Source: Streptomyces sp. RPA4-2 (GTDB lineage Bacteria; Actinomycetota; Actinomycetes; Streptomycetales; Streptomycetaceae). From it: DNA of 64,000 bases. Positions 54,221 through 63,222 of the stretch are shown here, piece by piece. Under the pieces are notes generated by a model that saw only the letters and a list, made by a program, of their open reading frames with translations, made no database searches and had not been told where the DNA came from. Where the stretch lies: contig NZ_CP050975.2 in assembly GCF_012273515.2 (NCBI RefSeq), forward strand, positions 5,270,001 to 5,334,000, given 5' to 3'. Made by a program: the position numbers and the translations under genes. Each line of letters starts with the position of its first letter. Position 1 is the first letter of the stretch.

Positions 54221-55792
54221 ATGTCCTTTCCTCTGCTGACAGCGACGGCGGCGCTCCCGGCCCTCGGAGCGGTGGCCACGGCCGCCGTGCCGGCCGCGCG
54301 CCGTGCCGCCGCCAAGTGGCTGGCGCTGCTCGTCTCGCTCGCCACACTCGCCCTGGCCGCGATCGTGCTCGTACGGTTCGACCCCGGCGGCAACCGCTAC
54401 CAGCTCACCGAATCCCACTCCTGGATCAAGGACTTCGGGGTGCGGTACGAGCTGGGTGTGGACGGCATCGGGGTGGCGCTGGTGGCGCTGACCGCGCTGC
54501 TGATCCCGTTCGTGATCCTCGCGGGCTGGCACGACGCCGACCCGCAGGAGACCGGGAACACGCGCTGGCGGCCGACCCAGGGCTTCTTCGCCCTGATCCT
54601 GGCCGTCGAGGCGATGGTGATCATCTCCTTCGAGGCCACCGACGTCTTCCTCTTCTACATCTTCTTCGAAGCCATGCTGATCCCGATGTACTTCCTCATC
54701 GGCGGCTTCGGGGACAAGGCCCACGAGCACGGCGACGAGGTCGCGGCGACACAGCGGTCGTACGCCGCGGTGAAGTTCCTCCTGTACAACCTGGTCGGCG
54801 GTCTGATCATGCTGGCCGCGGTCATCGGCCTCTACGTGGTCGCCGGGAACTTCTCGCTCCAGGAGATCGTGCAGGCCCGCGCCAACGGCTCGCTGCACAT
54901 GGCGACCAGTACGGAGCGGTGGCTGTTCCTGGGCTTCTTCTTCGCGTTCGCGGTGAAGGCACCGCTGTGGCCGCTGCACACCTGGCTGCCCAACGCCATG
55001 GGGGAGGCCACGGCGCCGGTCGCGGTCCTGATCACGGCGGTGGTCGACAAGGTCGGCACCTTCGCGATGCTCCGCTTCTGCCTCCAGCTCTTCCCCGAGG
55101 CCAGCAAGTGGGCGACGCCGGCCATCCTCGTCCTCGCCCTGATCAGCATCGTCTACGGGGCTCTGGTCGCGGTCGGCCAGCGGGACATCAAGCGGCTGGT
55201 GGCGTACGCGTCGATCTCGCACTTCGGCTTCATCATCCTGGGCATCTTCGCGATGACCAGCCAGGGCCAGTCGGGCGCGACGCTCTACATGGTCAACCAC
55301 GGGATCTCGACGGCCGCCCTGATGCTGGTGGCGGGCTTCCTGATCTCGCGGCGCGGCTCGCGTCTGATCGCCGACTACGGAGGGGTGCAGAAGGTCGCCC
55401 CGGTGCTCGCCGGCACCTTCCTGGTCGGCAGCCTCGCGACCCTCTCCCTTCCCGGGCTCGCGCCCTTCGTGAGTGAATTCCTCGTCCTGGTCGGCACGTT
55501 CACGCGCTACCCGGCCGTCGGCATCGTCGCCACCTTCGGCATCGTGCTCGCCGCGCTCTACACGCTCGTCCTGTACCAGCGGACGATGACGGGCCCGGTG
55601 AAGGCCGAGGTCGCCGAGATGCCCGACCTCAGGGTGCGCGAACTCCTGGTGGTCGCTCCGCTGATCGCTCTGCTGATCTTCCTGGGCGTCTATCCGAAGC
55701 CCGTCACCGACATCGTCAACCCCGCGGTCCAGCAGACCATGTCGGATGTACACAAAAAGGACCCCCAGCCCGAGGTGGAGGCGGCCAAGTGA
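54221..55792 (+). CDS. nuoM: NADH-quinone oxidoreductase subunit M (antiporter-like)
   Basis: A 523-residue antiporter-like subunit. Conserved: FLFYIFFEAMLIPMYFLIG (Glu), KAPLWPLHTWLPNAMGEA and LVAYASISHFGFIILGI. ATG 54221 lies five bases after the nuoL stop. Its stop overlaps the nuoN GTG. Confidence 0.96.
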   Translation: MSFPLLTATAALPALGAVATAAVPAARRAAAKWLALLVSLATLALAAIVLVRFDPGGNRYQLTESHSWIKDFGVRYELGVDGIGVALVALTALLIPFVILAGWHDADPQETGNTRWRPTQGFFALILAVEAMVIISFEATDVFLFYIFFEAMLIPMYFLIGGFGDKAHEHGDEVAATQRSYAAVKFLLYNLVGGLIMLAAVIGLYVVAGNFSLQEIVQARANGSLHMATSTERWLFLGFFFAFAVKAPLWPLHTWLPNAMGEATAPVAVLITAVVDKVGTFAMLRFCLQLFPEASKWATPAILVLALISIVYGALVAVGQRDIKRLVAYASISHFGFIILGIFAMTSQGQSGATLYMVNHGISTAALMLVAGFLISRRGSRLIADYGGVQKVAPVLAGTFLVGSLATLSLPGLAPFVSEFLVLVGTFTRYPAVGIVATFGIVLAALYTLVLYQRTMTGPVKAEVAEMPDLRVRELLVVAPLIALLIFLGVYPKPVTDIVNPAVQQTMSDVHKKDPQPEVEAAK

Positions 55793-57438
55793 GCGCAGCA
55801 GCCGTCCACAGCCTGTGGACAACCGCGGCGGAGCCGATCGCGAAGATCGACGCGCCGAAGATCGAATACGGGCAATTGTCGCCCACCCTGATCGTCATCG
55901 GGGCGGCGCTCGTCGGGGTGCTGATCGAGGCCTTCGTCCCGCGCAAGTCCCGTTACTACACCCAGGTGTTCGTGTCCGTCGTCGCGCTCGCCGCCGCCTT
56001 CGCCGCGGTGGTCGCGATGGCGGCCGGCGGATACGGGACGACGAAGGCACACATCGCGGCGATGGGCGCGATCGCCGTCGACGGGCCCTCCCTGTTCCTG
56101 CAGGGCACGATCCTGCTGGCGGGCATCCTCGGCGTCTTCACCTTCGCCGAGCGCCGGCTCGACCCGGAGGCGCACGGAAACCGCGTCGACTCGTTCGCCG
56201 CGCAGGCCGCCTCCGTGCCCGGCAGCGACAGTGAAAAGGCCGCGGTGAAGGCCGGGTTCACCACCACCGAGGTGTTCCCGCTGCTGCTCTTCGCGATCGG
56301 CGGCATGCTGGTCTTCCCGTCGGCCAACGACCTGCTGACGCTGTTCATCGCGCTGGAGGTCTTCTCGCTGCCGCTGTACCTGTTGTGCGCCGTGGCCCGC
56401 CGCAAGCGGCTCATGTCGCAGGAGGCCGCGGTCAAGTACTTCCTGCTCGGCGCCTTCGCCTCCGCGTTCACCCTCTTCGGCATCGCCCTGCTCTACGGCT
56501 ACGCGGGCTCGGTGTCGTACGCCAGGATCGCGCAGGTCGTCGACGGCACGGTCACCAACGTCGACCCGGCACTCGCCGGGACCATGGGCAACGACGTGCT
56601 GCTGCTGATCGGCGCCGCGATGGTCGTCATGGGCCTGCTCTTCAAGGTCGGCGCGGTGCCCTTCCACATGTGGACGCCGGACGTCTACCAGGGAGCGCCG
56701 ACACCGGTCACCGGCTTCATGGCGGCGGCGACGAAGGTGGCCGCCTTCGGGGCGCTGCTGCGTCTGCTGTACGTCGTCCTGCCCGGCCTGCGCTGGGACT
56801 GGCGGCCGGTCATGTGGGCCGTCGCGATCGTCACCATGCTGGGCGGTGCCATCGTCGCGATCACCCAGACCGACATCAAGCGCCTGCTGGCGTACTCGTC
56901 GATCGCGCACGCGGGCTTCATCCTCGCGGGTGTCATCGCGGCCTCGCCGGACGGTGTCTCGTCGGTCCTCTTCTACCTGGCTGCCTACTCGTTCGTGACG
57001 ATCGGGGCCTTCGCGGTCGTGACCCTGGTCCGCGACGCGGGCGGCGAGGCGACACACCTGTCCAAGTGGGCGGGCCTCGGACGCCGCTCCCCGCTGGTGG
57101 CGGCCGTCTTCGCGGTCTTCCTGCTGGCCTTCGCGGGCATCCCGCTGACCTCGGGCTTCGCCGGAAAGTTCGCCGTGTTCAAGGCGGCGGCGGAGGGCGG
57201 TGCGGGCGCGCTGGTCGTGGTCGGTGTGATCTCGTCGGCGATCGCGGCGTTCTTCTACATCCGGGTGATCGTGCTGATGTTCTTCAGTGAACCGAAGCCG
57301 GAGGGGCCCACGGTCGCGGTGCCCTCGCCGCTGACCATGACGGCGATCGCGTTCGGCGTCGCGGTCACGCTGGTGCTGGGAGTCGCGCCGCAGTACTTCC
57401 TCGACCTGGCGAGCCAGGCGGGCGTCTTCGTCCGCTGA
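55789..57438 (+). CDS. nuoN: NADH-quinone oxidoreductase subunit N (antiporter-like)
   Basis: A 549-residue antiporter-like subunit, the last gene of the operon. Conserved: FIALEVFSLPLYLLC (Glu), KVGAVPFHMWTPDVYQGAPTP and LAYSSIAHAGFILAGV. It has a hydrophilic loop at about residues 125-155. A strong hairpin follows 14 bases after the stop. Confidence 0.96.
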   Translation: MSAAAVHSLWTTAAEPIAKIDAPKIEYGQLSPTLIVIGAALVGVLIEAFVPRKSRYYTQVFVSVVALAAAFAAVVAMAAGGYGTTKAHIAAMGAIAVDGPSLFLQGTILLAGILGVFTFAERRLDPEAHGNRVDSFAAQAASVPGSDSEKAAVKAGFTTTEVFPLLLFAIGGMLVFPSANDLLTLFIALEVFSLPLYLLCAVARRKRLMSQEAAVKYFLLGAFASAFTLFGIALLYGYAGSVSYARIAQVVDGTVTNVDPALAGTMGNDVLLLIGAAMVVMGLLFKVGAVPFHMWTPDVYQGAPTPVTGFMAAATKVAAFGALLRLLYVVLPGLRWDWRPVMWAVAIVTMLGGAIVAITQTDIKRLLAYSSIAHAGFILAGVIAASPDGVSSVLFYLAAYSFVTIGAFAVVTLVRDAGGEATHLSKWAGLGRRSPLVAAVFAVFLLAFAGIPLTSGFAGKFAVFKAAAEGGAGALVVVGVISSAIAAFFYIRVIVLMFFSEPKPEGPTVAVPSPLTMTAIAFGVAVTLVLGVAPQYFLDLASQAGVFVR

Positions 57439-57451
57439 CCGGGACCGCCTG

Positions 57452-57493
57452 CGGCTCGGGCCCCGCTCCTTCCCGGGGGGGGGGCCCGAGCCG
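57452..57493. terminator. Terminator of the nuo operon with a G10 tract
   Basis: A perfect 13-bp stem (CGGCTCGGGCCCC at 57452-57464 with GGGGCCCGAGCCG at 57481-57493) and a 16-base loop ending in a run of ten G (57475-57484). It lies between converging genes and probably serves both. Confidence 0.8.
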
Positions 57494-57496
57494 TTC

Positions 57497-58096
57497 TCAG
57501 TGGGCCGTGTGGGCCGTGTGGGCCGACGGCGCGGAGTGCGCCGAGACGGCCGGACACGACACCCGGGGGTTCCACCGGTTGAACAGGCCATCGGGGTTGT
57601 GCTTCCAGAGCCAGACGTGCAGGTCGTAGTGGACCGGCATGCCGGGGTAGTGCCCAGGCATCGGGCCTTCGAACTTCTGGCCGAACAGCGAAGGCCGGTC
57701 GCCGCTGGTCTTCATGTCCTGGTCCTTGTCCACCACGATCCACTCCACCCCCGCCAGCCTGCGCCTTCCGTCCGGTCCGTCCTCGAAGAGCAGAGCTCCC
57801 GGCTTCGCCGGGTCGAGGGAGCCGTAGCGGGACTCGTTGAAGTAGTGGTAGCCCATGGCGCCGTGGCCCGCGGGGTCCGCCGAGCACGCGAAGGGAACGT
57901 AGCCGTCGGCGAGGGCGGTCGACTCGTCGAGATACTTCACGCTGGCCGCGTACGCCGTGTCCAGGTCCCGTACGGCCGAGGGGTCCATGGGGGTCGTGGG
58001 CCCGCCCGCGGCCGGGGCGGGCACGGCGGCCAGGGCGAGCGAGGCGGCGACGGCTGTCGCGAGGGCGAGAGCGGTCCTGAGCGGACGCTGGGACAT
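57497..58096 (-). CDS. Secreted protein of unknown function
   Basis: A 199-residue exported protein with an Ala-rich signal peptide (cleavage near PAPAAGG, residue ~31). The mature part has aromatic and His-rich motifs: ADGYVPFACS, GAMGYHYFNESRYG, LAGVEWIVVDKDQD and HYDLHVWLWKHNPDG, with two cysteines. The C-terminus is a low-complexity Ala/His/Thr/Ser tail of three-residue repeats. Several His residues could bind a metal. I do not recognise the family. It converges with nuoN. Confidence 0.7.
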   Translation of the reverse strand: MSQRPLRTALALATAVAASLALAAVPAPAAGGPTTPMDPSAVRDLDTAYAASVKYLDESTALADGYVPFACSADPAGHGAMGYHYFNESRYGSLDPAKPGALLFEDGPDGRRRLAGVEWIVVDKDQDMKTSGDRPSLFGQKFEGPMPGHYPGMPVHYDLHVWLWKHNPDGLFNRWNPRVSCPAVSAHSAPSAHTAHTAH

Positions 58097-58306
58097 GCGA
58101 TGACTCCTAGAGGCGCGAGAGCGGTGTACGGGACGGTGCCGGTCCGTCGGCTGCGGCCCCTCCGCCGGCCCGAGCAGCATGTCCCGCGGCCGTGAGGGGT
58201 CGCCATACGAGAGGGGCCAACGGGTGGAACGCGGGTAAGGCGCGCCGCCCGGTGGAGTGAGCGCGGGCGGGACAACGGTGCGCAGAGGAGCCGAACGGTC
58301 GCAGCC

Positions 58307-58315
58307 TGTGGATAA
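58307..58315 (-). promoter_or_regulatory. Perfect DnaA box upstream of recQ
   Basis: TGTGGATAA on the plus strand is the complement of TTATCCACA, a consensus DnaA box, 72-80 bases before the recQ start. It is one of very few such perfect matches noticed in the window. It may allow DnaA to affect recQ transcription. Confidence 0.4.
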
Positions 58316-58386
58316 CTCCGAGGCTGTCGGCGCGGACCCCTATCGTGGACGCAGTGGTCGAGGCGCGACGTACGGGGGACTGGACG

Positions 58387-60366
58387 ATGGGCGGGACGGG
58401 TGTGATGACCGAAGCGGACGCGACGGAGAAGCTGGGGGAGGGCGAGGCACTGGCCACGCTCCACCGGGTCTTCGGGTACGACGCCTTCCGCGGCGAGCAG
58501 GAAGCGATCATCGAGCACGTGGTGGCGGGCGGTGACGCCGTCGTCCTGATGCCGACGGGTGGCGGCAAGTCACTCTGCTATCAGATTCCGTCCCTGGTCA
58601 GACCGGGCACGGGCGTGGTCGTCTCGCCGCTCATCGCCCTGATGCAGGACCAGGTGGACGCACTGCGCGCGCTGGGCGTGCGCGCCGGCTTCATGAACTC
58701 CACGCAGGACTTCGACGAGCGCCGCGTCGTCGAGGCCGAGCTGCTGGCGGGCGAGCTTGACCTGCTCTACCTGGCCCCGGAGCGGCTGCGCCTGGACAGC
58801 ACACTGGACCTGCTGTCGCGGGCGAAGATCTCCGTCTTCGCGATCGACGAAGCGCACTGCGTGGCCCAGTGGGGTCACGACTTCCGCCCCGACTACCTGG
58901 CACTCTCGCTGCTCGGCGAGCGCTGGCCGGACGTCCCGCGCCTCGCGCTGACGGCCACGGCCACACACGCGACGCACAAGGAGATCACCCAGCGCCTGGC
59001 CATGCCGCACGCGCGCCACTTCGAGGCGAGCTTCGACCGGCCCAACATCCAGTACCGGATCGTCCCGAAGGCCGACCCCAAGAAGCAGCTGCTGTCGTTC
59101 CTGCGCGAGGAGCACGCGGGCGACGCGGGCATCGTGTACTGCCTCTCGCGCAACTCGGTCGAGAAGACCGCCGAGTTCCTCTCCCGCAACGGCGTCGAGG
59201 CGGTGCCGTACCACGCGGGCCTGGACGCGGGCACCCGCGCCGCGCACCAGTCGCGCTTCCTGCGCGAAGAGGGCCTGGTCGTCGTCGCCACGATCGCCTT
59301 CGGCATGGGCATCGACAAACCCGACGTGCGGTTCGTCGCCCACCTCGACCTGCCCAAGTCGGTGGAGGGGTATTACCAGGAGACGGGCCGCGCGGGCCGC
59401 GACGGACAGCCGTCCACGGCATGGATGGCGTACGGCCTGCAGGACGTCGTGCAGCAGCGCAAGCTGATCCAGGGCTCCGAGGGCGACGAGGCGTTCCGCC
59501 GGCGGGCCGCAGCCCACCTGGACTCGATGCTGGCGCTGTGCGAGACGGCCCAGTGCCGGCGTTCCCAGCTGCTGGCCTACTTCGGCCAGGACCCGCACAC
59601 CCCGGCGTGCGGCAACTGCGACACCTGCCTGACGCCGCCCGAGACCTGGGACGGCACGGTCGCGGCGCAGAAGCTGCTGTCGACGGTGGTGCGGTTGCAG
59701 CGGGAGCGCGGGCAGAAGTTCGGCGCGCTCCAGATCGTCGACATCCTGCTGGGGCGCCGGACCGCCAAGGTGATCCAGTTCGACCACGACCAGCTGTCCG
59801 TGTTCGGCATCGGCGAGGATTTGTCGGAGCCCGAATGGCGCGGTGTCGTACGGCAGTTGCTCGCGCAGGGGCTGCTCGCCGTCGAGGGCGAGTACGGGAC
59901 ACTGGTGCTGACCGAGGAGAGCGGGACGGTGCTGAGGCGCGAGCGCGACGTGCCGTTGCGCAAGGAGCAGCCGAAGCCGGCCACCTCCCGTTCCTCCGCG
60001 TCGCCCCGGGGCGAACGCAAGGCCAAGGCCGTTGTGGAGCTGCCGCAGGAACTCGTCCCCGCCTTCGAGGCCCTGCGAGCGTGGCGTGCCGAGCAGGCCA
60101 AGGAACAGGGCGTCCCGGCGTACGTCATCTTCCACGACGCCACGCTCCGGGAGATCGCGACGGTGTGGCCCACCTCCGTGGCGGACCTCGGGGGTATCAG
60201 CGGGGTGGGCGAGAAGAAGCTCGCGACGTACGGCGCGGGCGTGGTCGGGGTGCTCGCCGCCCTGGGCGGCGCCCCCGGAGGGGCGCCGGCTCCCGCGGCC
60301 GACGAGGCGCCGGACCCGGACTGGCCGGAGATGGACGCGGAGCCGGAGCCGGAGGACTGGATGTAG
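58387..60366 (+). CDS. recQ: ATP-dependent DNA helicase RecQ
   Basis: About 659 residues. Superfamily 2 motifs are intact: motif [15 protein letters not shown] (about 55-68), DEAH (about 154-157) in [19 protein letters not shown], motif [14 protein letters not shown]. The RecQ zinc-binding Cys set (CETAQC with CGNCDTC), winged-helix and C-terminal HRDC domains follow. The start is uncertain: ATG 58387 has GGGGGA seven bases upstream; GTG 58354 would be leaderless behind TATCGT (58341-58346); GTG 58345 overlaps that -10. Confidence 0.93.
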   Translation: MGGTGVMTEADATEKLGEGEALATLHRVFGYDAFRGEQEAIIEHVVAGGDAVVLMPTGGGKSLCYQIPSLVRPGTGVVVSPLIALMQDQVDALRALGVRAGFMNSTQDFDERRVVEAELLAGELDLLYLAPERLRLDSTLDLLSRAKISVFAIDEAHCVAQWGHDFRPDYLALSLLGERWPDVPRLALTATATHATHKEITQRLAMPHARHFEASFDRPNIQYRIVPKADPKKQLLSFLREEHAGDAGIVYCLSRNSVEKTAEFLSRNGVEAVPYHAGLDAGTRAAHQSRFLREEGLVVVATIAFGMGIDKPDVRFVAHLDLPKSVEGYYQETGRAGRDGQPSTAWMAYGLQDVVQQRKLIQGSEGDEAFRRRAAAHLDSMLALCETAQCRRSQLLAYFGQDPHTPACGNCDTCLTPPETWDGTVAAQKLLSTVVRLQRERGQKFGALQIVDILLGRRTAKVIQFDHDQLSVFGIGEDLSEPEWRGVVRQLLAQGLLAVEGEYGTLVLTEESGTVLRRERDVPLRKEQPKPATSRSSASPRGERKAKAVVELPQELVPAFEALRAWRAEQAKEQGVPAYVIFHDATLREIATVWPTSVADLGGISGVGEKKLATYGAGVVGVLAALGGAPGGAPAPAADEAPDPDWPEMDAEPEPEDWM

Positions 60367-60429
60367 CACCGCGCCCGAAACCCGGGTCCCGGGCCTCGGG
60401 GCGCAGGACAGGGCCTCGTCGGGCGGTGC

Positions 60430-60468
60430 CCCCGCGCCTCGCCTCGCCGGGCTGGGCCGGGCGCGGGG
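60430..60468. terminator. Possible terminator between recQ and fumarylacetoacetase
   Basis: CCCCGCGCC (60430-60438) and GGCGCGGGG (60460-60468) form a perfect 9-bp stem with a 21-base GC-rich loop between two converging genes. Confidence 0.4.
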
Positions 60469-60492
60469 TGCGCGGGAGCGGGGCGGGGGGTA

Positions 60493-61698
60493 CTAGCGGA
60501 TGCGGCCCGTCACCTCGCCGAGGGCGACTCGGGTGCCATTCGGGCCGGGAGCCCAGGCGGTCATCGTCACCTCGTCGCCGTCCTCGAGGAAGGTCCGCTT
60601 GCCGGTGGGGAGCTCGAGGGGCTCGCGGCCGTTCCAGGTGAGTTCGAGGAGGGAGCCGCGTTCCTGCGGCGAGGGCCCGCTGACCGTTCCCGAGCCGTAC
60701 AGGTCGCCGGTGCGCAGGGAGGCTCCGTTGACCGTCATGTGGGCCAGTTGCTGGGCGGCCGTCCAGTACATGGTGGAGAAGGGCGGCTCCGAGACGACGT
60801 GGCCGTTGATGGCGACGGAGATGCGGAGGTCGTAGCCGCCGGGGTCCTCCGCGGAGTCGTCCAGGTAGGGAAGAAGGGGGTGCGTGCGGACCGGAGACGC
60901 GACACGGGCGTCGTCCAGGGCGTCGAGCGGGGTGACCCACGCCGACACCGAGGTGGCGAAGGACTTGCCGAGGAAGGGACCGAGCGGGACGTACTCCCAG
61001 GCCTGGATGTCGCGCGCCGACCAGTCGTTGAGGAGGCAGAGGCCGAAGACGTGGTCGCGGAAGTCGGCGAGGGGCACCGGAGTGCCGAGGGGCGAGGGGG
61101 CGCCGACCACGAAGCCGACCTCGGCCTCGATGTCGAGCCGGACGGACGGACCGAAGGCGGGCACCGTGTCCGTGGGGGCCTTGCGCTGGCCCGACGGACG
61201 CACCACCTCCGTACCCGACACCACCACCGTGCCCGCGCGGCCGTGGTAGCCGATCGGCAGGTGCTTCCAGTTGGGGGTGAGGGAGTCCGCGGCGTCGGGG
61301 CGGAAGATCTGTCCGACGTTACGGGCGTGGTTCTCGGAGGCGTAGAAGTCGACGTAGTCCGCGACCTCGAACGGGAGGTGCAGGGTCACCTCGGAGAGCG
61401 GGTACAGATGGGGCTCCACGGTCTCCCGGTGGGCCGGGACCGTCACCCAGCCCGTCAGCGCGCGGCGCACGTCGGACCAGGCCGTACGGCCCGCCGCGAG
61501 CAGCGGGTTCAGGTTCGGCCGCGCGAGCAGCTCGGCGTACGGGGAGCCGAGTGCCCGGGCCGCCGCGCCCGCGTCGAGGACGTGGTCGCCGAGCCGGACA
61601 CCGACGCTCCGTTCGGACGAGCCGGCCCGGGAGAAGACGCCGTAGGGGAGGTTGTGCGGGCCGAAGGGATCGCCCTCGGGGACATCGAAGGGGGGCAT
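60493..61698 (-). CDS. Fumarylacetoacetase
   Basis: A 401-residue hydrolase of the last step of tyrosine/phenylalanine catabolism, splitting fumarylacetoacetate into fumarate and acetoacetate. The N-terminal SH3-like part is followed by the FAH domain: DYVDFYASENHARNVG (metal Asp and catalytic His), LDIEAEVGFVVG (metal Glu), LLNDWSARDIQAWEY (metal Asp) and GPFLGKSFATSVSAWV. ATG 61698. Other homogentisate-pathway genes are not in the window. Confidence 0.94.
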   Translation of the reverse strand: MPPFDVPEGDPFGPHNLPYGVFSRAGSSERSVGVRLGDHVLDAGAAARALGSPYAELLARPNLNPLLAAGRTAWSDVRRALTGWVTVPAHRETVEPHLYPLSEVTLHLPFEVADYVDFYASENHARNVGQIFRPDAADSLTPNWKHLPIGYHGRAGTVVVSGTEVVRPSGQRKAPTDTVPAFGPSVRLDIEAEVGFVVGAPSPLGTPVPLADFRDHVFGLCLLNDWSARDIQAWEYVPLGPFLGKSFATSVSAWVTPLDALDDARVASPVRTHPLLPYLDDSAEDPGGYDLRISVAINGHVVSEPPFSTMYWTAAQQLAHMTVNGASLRTGDLYGSGTVSGPSPQERGSLLELTWNGREPLELPTGKRTFLEDGDEVTMTAWAPGPNGTRVALGEVTGRIR

Positions 61699-61835
61699 CG
61701 GGTGGTGCCTCGCTTTCGTGGTCGTACGCGCCGTGATCCATGTGTTCCACGCGTTCCGTGTGGTCGCGGCACACGTTACGGGGGAGTGACCGTGCTGTGG
61801 CAGTGCCTAAAGAGTTCGCAATGTCCGAATAGGCC

Positions 61836-61865
61836 TTGTCGGACGCGGCAATTCCGGCTTAGCGT
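61836..61865 (+). promoter_or_regulatory. Predicted promoter of the ATP-grasp gene
   Basis: TTGTCG (61836-61841) and TAGCGT (61860-61865) are 18 bases apart. Transcription would start near 61872. Confidence 0.5.
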
Positions 61866-61922
61866 CCTTTGGGGACATGGACGGGGTGGGTCCGGTCCGT
61901 AGGGGGGACACGTGGGGGACCC

Positions 61923-63194
61923 GTGGCCAGGGGCGTCAGTGGAGTGCCGGTCGACGCCGACCGGGACGTTCCCGGGCTGATAGTGAAATTCGGTGACTAT
62001 CCGCTGCACCACGGAGGAGTGGGCGCCATCCGGAGCCTGGGCCGCCTGGGCATACCGATGTACGCGATCACCGAGGACCGTTACACGCCTGCCGCGGCCT
62101 CACGCTATCTGCGCCGTGCCTTCGTCTGGCCGACGACGGGGACGGAGGAGCCGGAGCGCCTGGTCGAGGGGCTGTTGCGGATCGGCCGTCGCATAGGGCG
62201 GCCGACGGTGCTCGTCCCGACGGACGAGGAGGCCGCCGTCCTGATAGCGGAACACCAGGAGGAGCTCGCGGAGCGCTTTCTCTTTCCTCGGGTGGACGCC
62301 AAACTGCCCCGCCGCCTCGCCAGCAAGCAGGGCCTGCACGAGCTGTGCGTGGAGCACGGCATTCCCAGTCCGGCGGCCGCCTTTCCCCAGTCGTACGAGG
62401 AGATCGAGCGCTTCGCCGCCTCGGCCCGCTTCCCTCTCGTGGCCAAGAACCGGGAGGCGTTCGTGCGCCGCAGCCGGCCCGCGGTCAACGGGACGACGAG
62501 GATCGCGACCCGGGAGGGGCTGCTGGCACTCGCCCGGGACTGGGGCGGGAACCCGGGTGTCATCCTCCAGGAGTACCTGCCCAGGGAGGAGGCGGAGGAC
62601 TGGATCGTGCACGCGTACTTCGACGCGGACTCGACGCCGCTCGCGATGTTCACGGGCGTGAAAGTCCGCTCCTGGCCACCGCACGCGGGCATGACGGCGA
62701 ACGCGTACGTCGTCGACAATCCGGAACTCGCGGACCTCGCCGCACGTTTCATCAAACAGATCGGCTTCAGCGGCGTCATCGACCTCGACCTGCGCTTCGA
62801 CCGCCGCGACGGGCAGTACAAGCTTCTCGACTTCAACCCCCGCATGGGCGCGCAGTTCCGGCTCTTCGAGAACGAGTCGGGGATCGACGTCGTCCGGGCC
62901 ATGCACCTCGACCTGACCGGGCGCACCGTTCCCGAGGGGGAACAGCGGGCCGGCCACCGGTACATCGTGGAGAACATCGACCTGCCGGCCCTGCTCGCCT
63001 ACCGGCGCAGCGGCTACACCACCCCGCACGCGCCGGCGCGCGCGAGCGGTACGGAGCTGGCCTGGCTCGCGGGTGACGACCTGCGGCCGTTCTTCACGAT
63101 GCTCGCGCGCTTCGTGCGGCCGGGCGCGAGACATCTGTACCAGCTGTGGCGGACCAACCGCCGCGGCAGCAGTACCAGTACGACCACGAAGTGA
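61923..63194 (+). CDS. ATP-grasp carboxylate-amine ligase-like protein
   Basis: About 423 residues. An ATP-grasp fold is indicated by PLVAKNREAFVRRS (nucleotide lysine), VILQEYLPREEAEDW, and the Mg site LLDFNPRMGAQFRLFENESG. The N-terminal part (PGLIVKFGDYPLHHGGVGAI) is pre-ATP-grasp-like. These enzymes join a carboxylate and an amine through an acyl phosphate; substrates are unknown. The start is uncertain: GTG 61923 is used, TTG 61869 is too near the predicted transcript start. It is followed 28 bases later by a flavoprotein gene, so both may belong to a small biosynthetic unit that continues beyond the window. Confidence 0.8.
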   Translation: MARGVSGVPVDADRDVPGLIVKFGDYPLHHGGVGAIRSLGRLGIPMYAITEDRYTPAAASRYLRRAFVWPTTGTEEPERLVEGLLRIGRRIGRPTVLVPTDEEAAVLIAEHQEELAERFLFPRVDAKLPRRLASKQGLHELCVEHGIPSPAAAFPQSYEEIERFAASARFPLVAKNREAFVRRSRPAVNGTTRIATREGLLALARDWGGNPGVILQEYLPREEAEDWIVHAYFDADSTPLAMFTGVKVRSWPPHAGMTANAYVVDNPELADLAARFIKQIGFSGVIDLDLRFDRRDGQYKLLDFNPRMGAQFRLFENESGIDVVRAMHLDLTGRTVPEGEQRAGHRYIVENIDLPALLAYRRSGYTTPHAPARASGTELAWLAGDDLRPFFTMLARFVRPGARHLYQLWRTNRRGSSTSTTTK

Positions 63195-63222
63195 CGGAAG
63201 AACGTCCTGGGGAGGGGACTTC

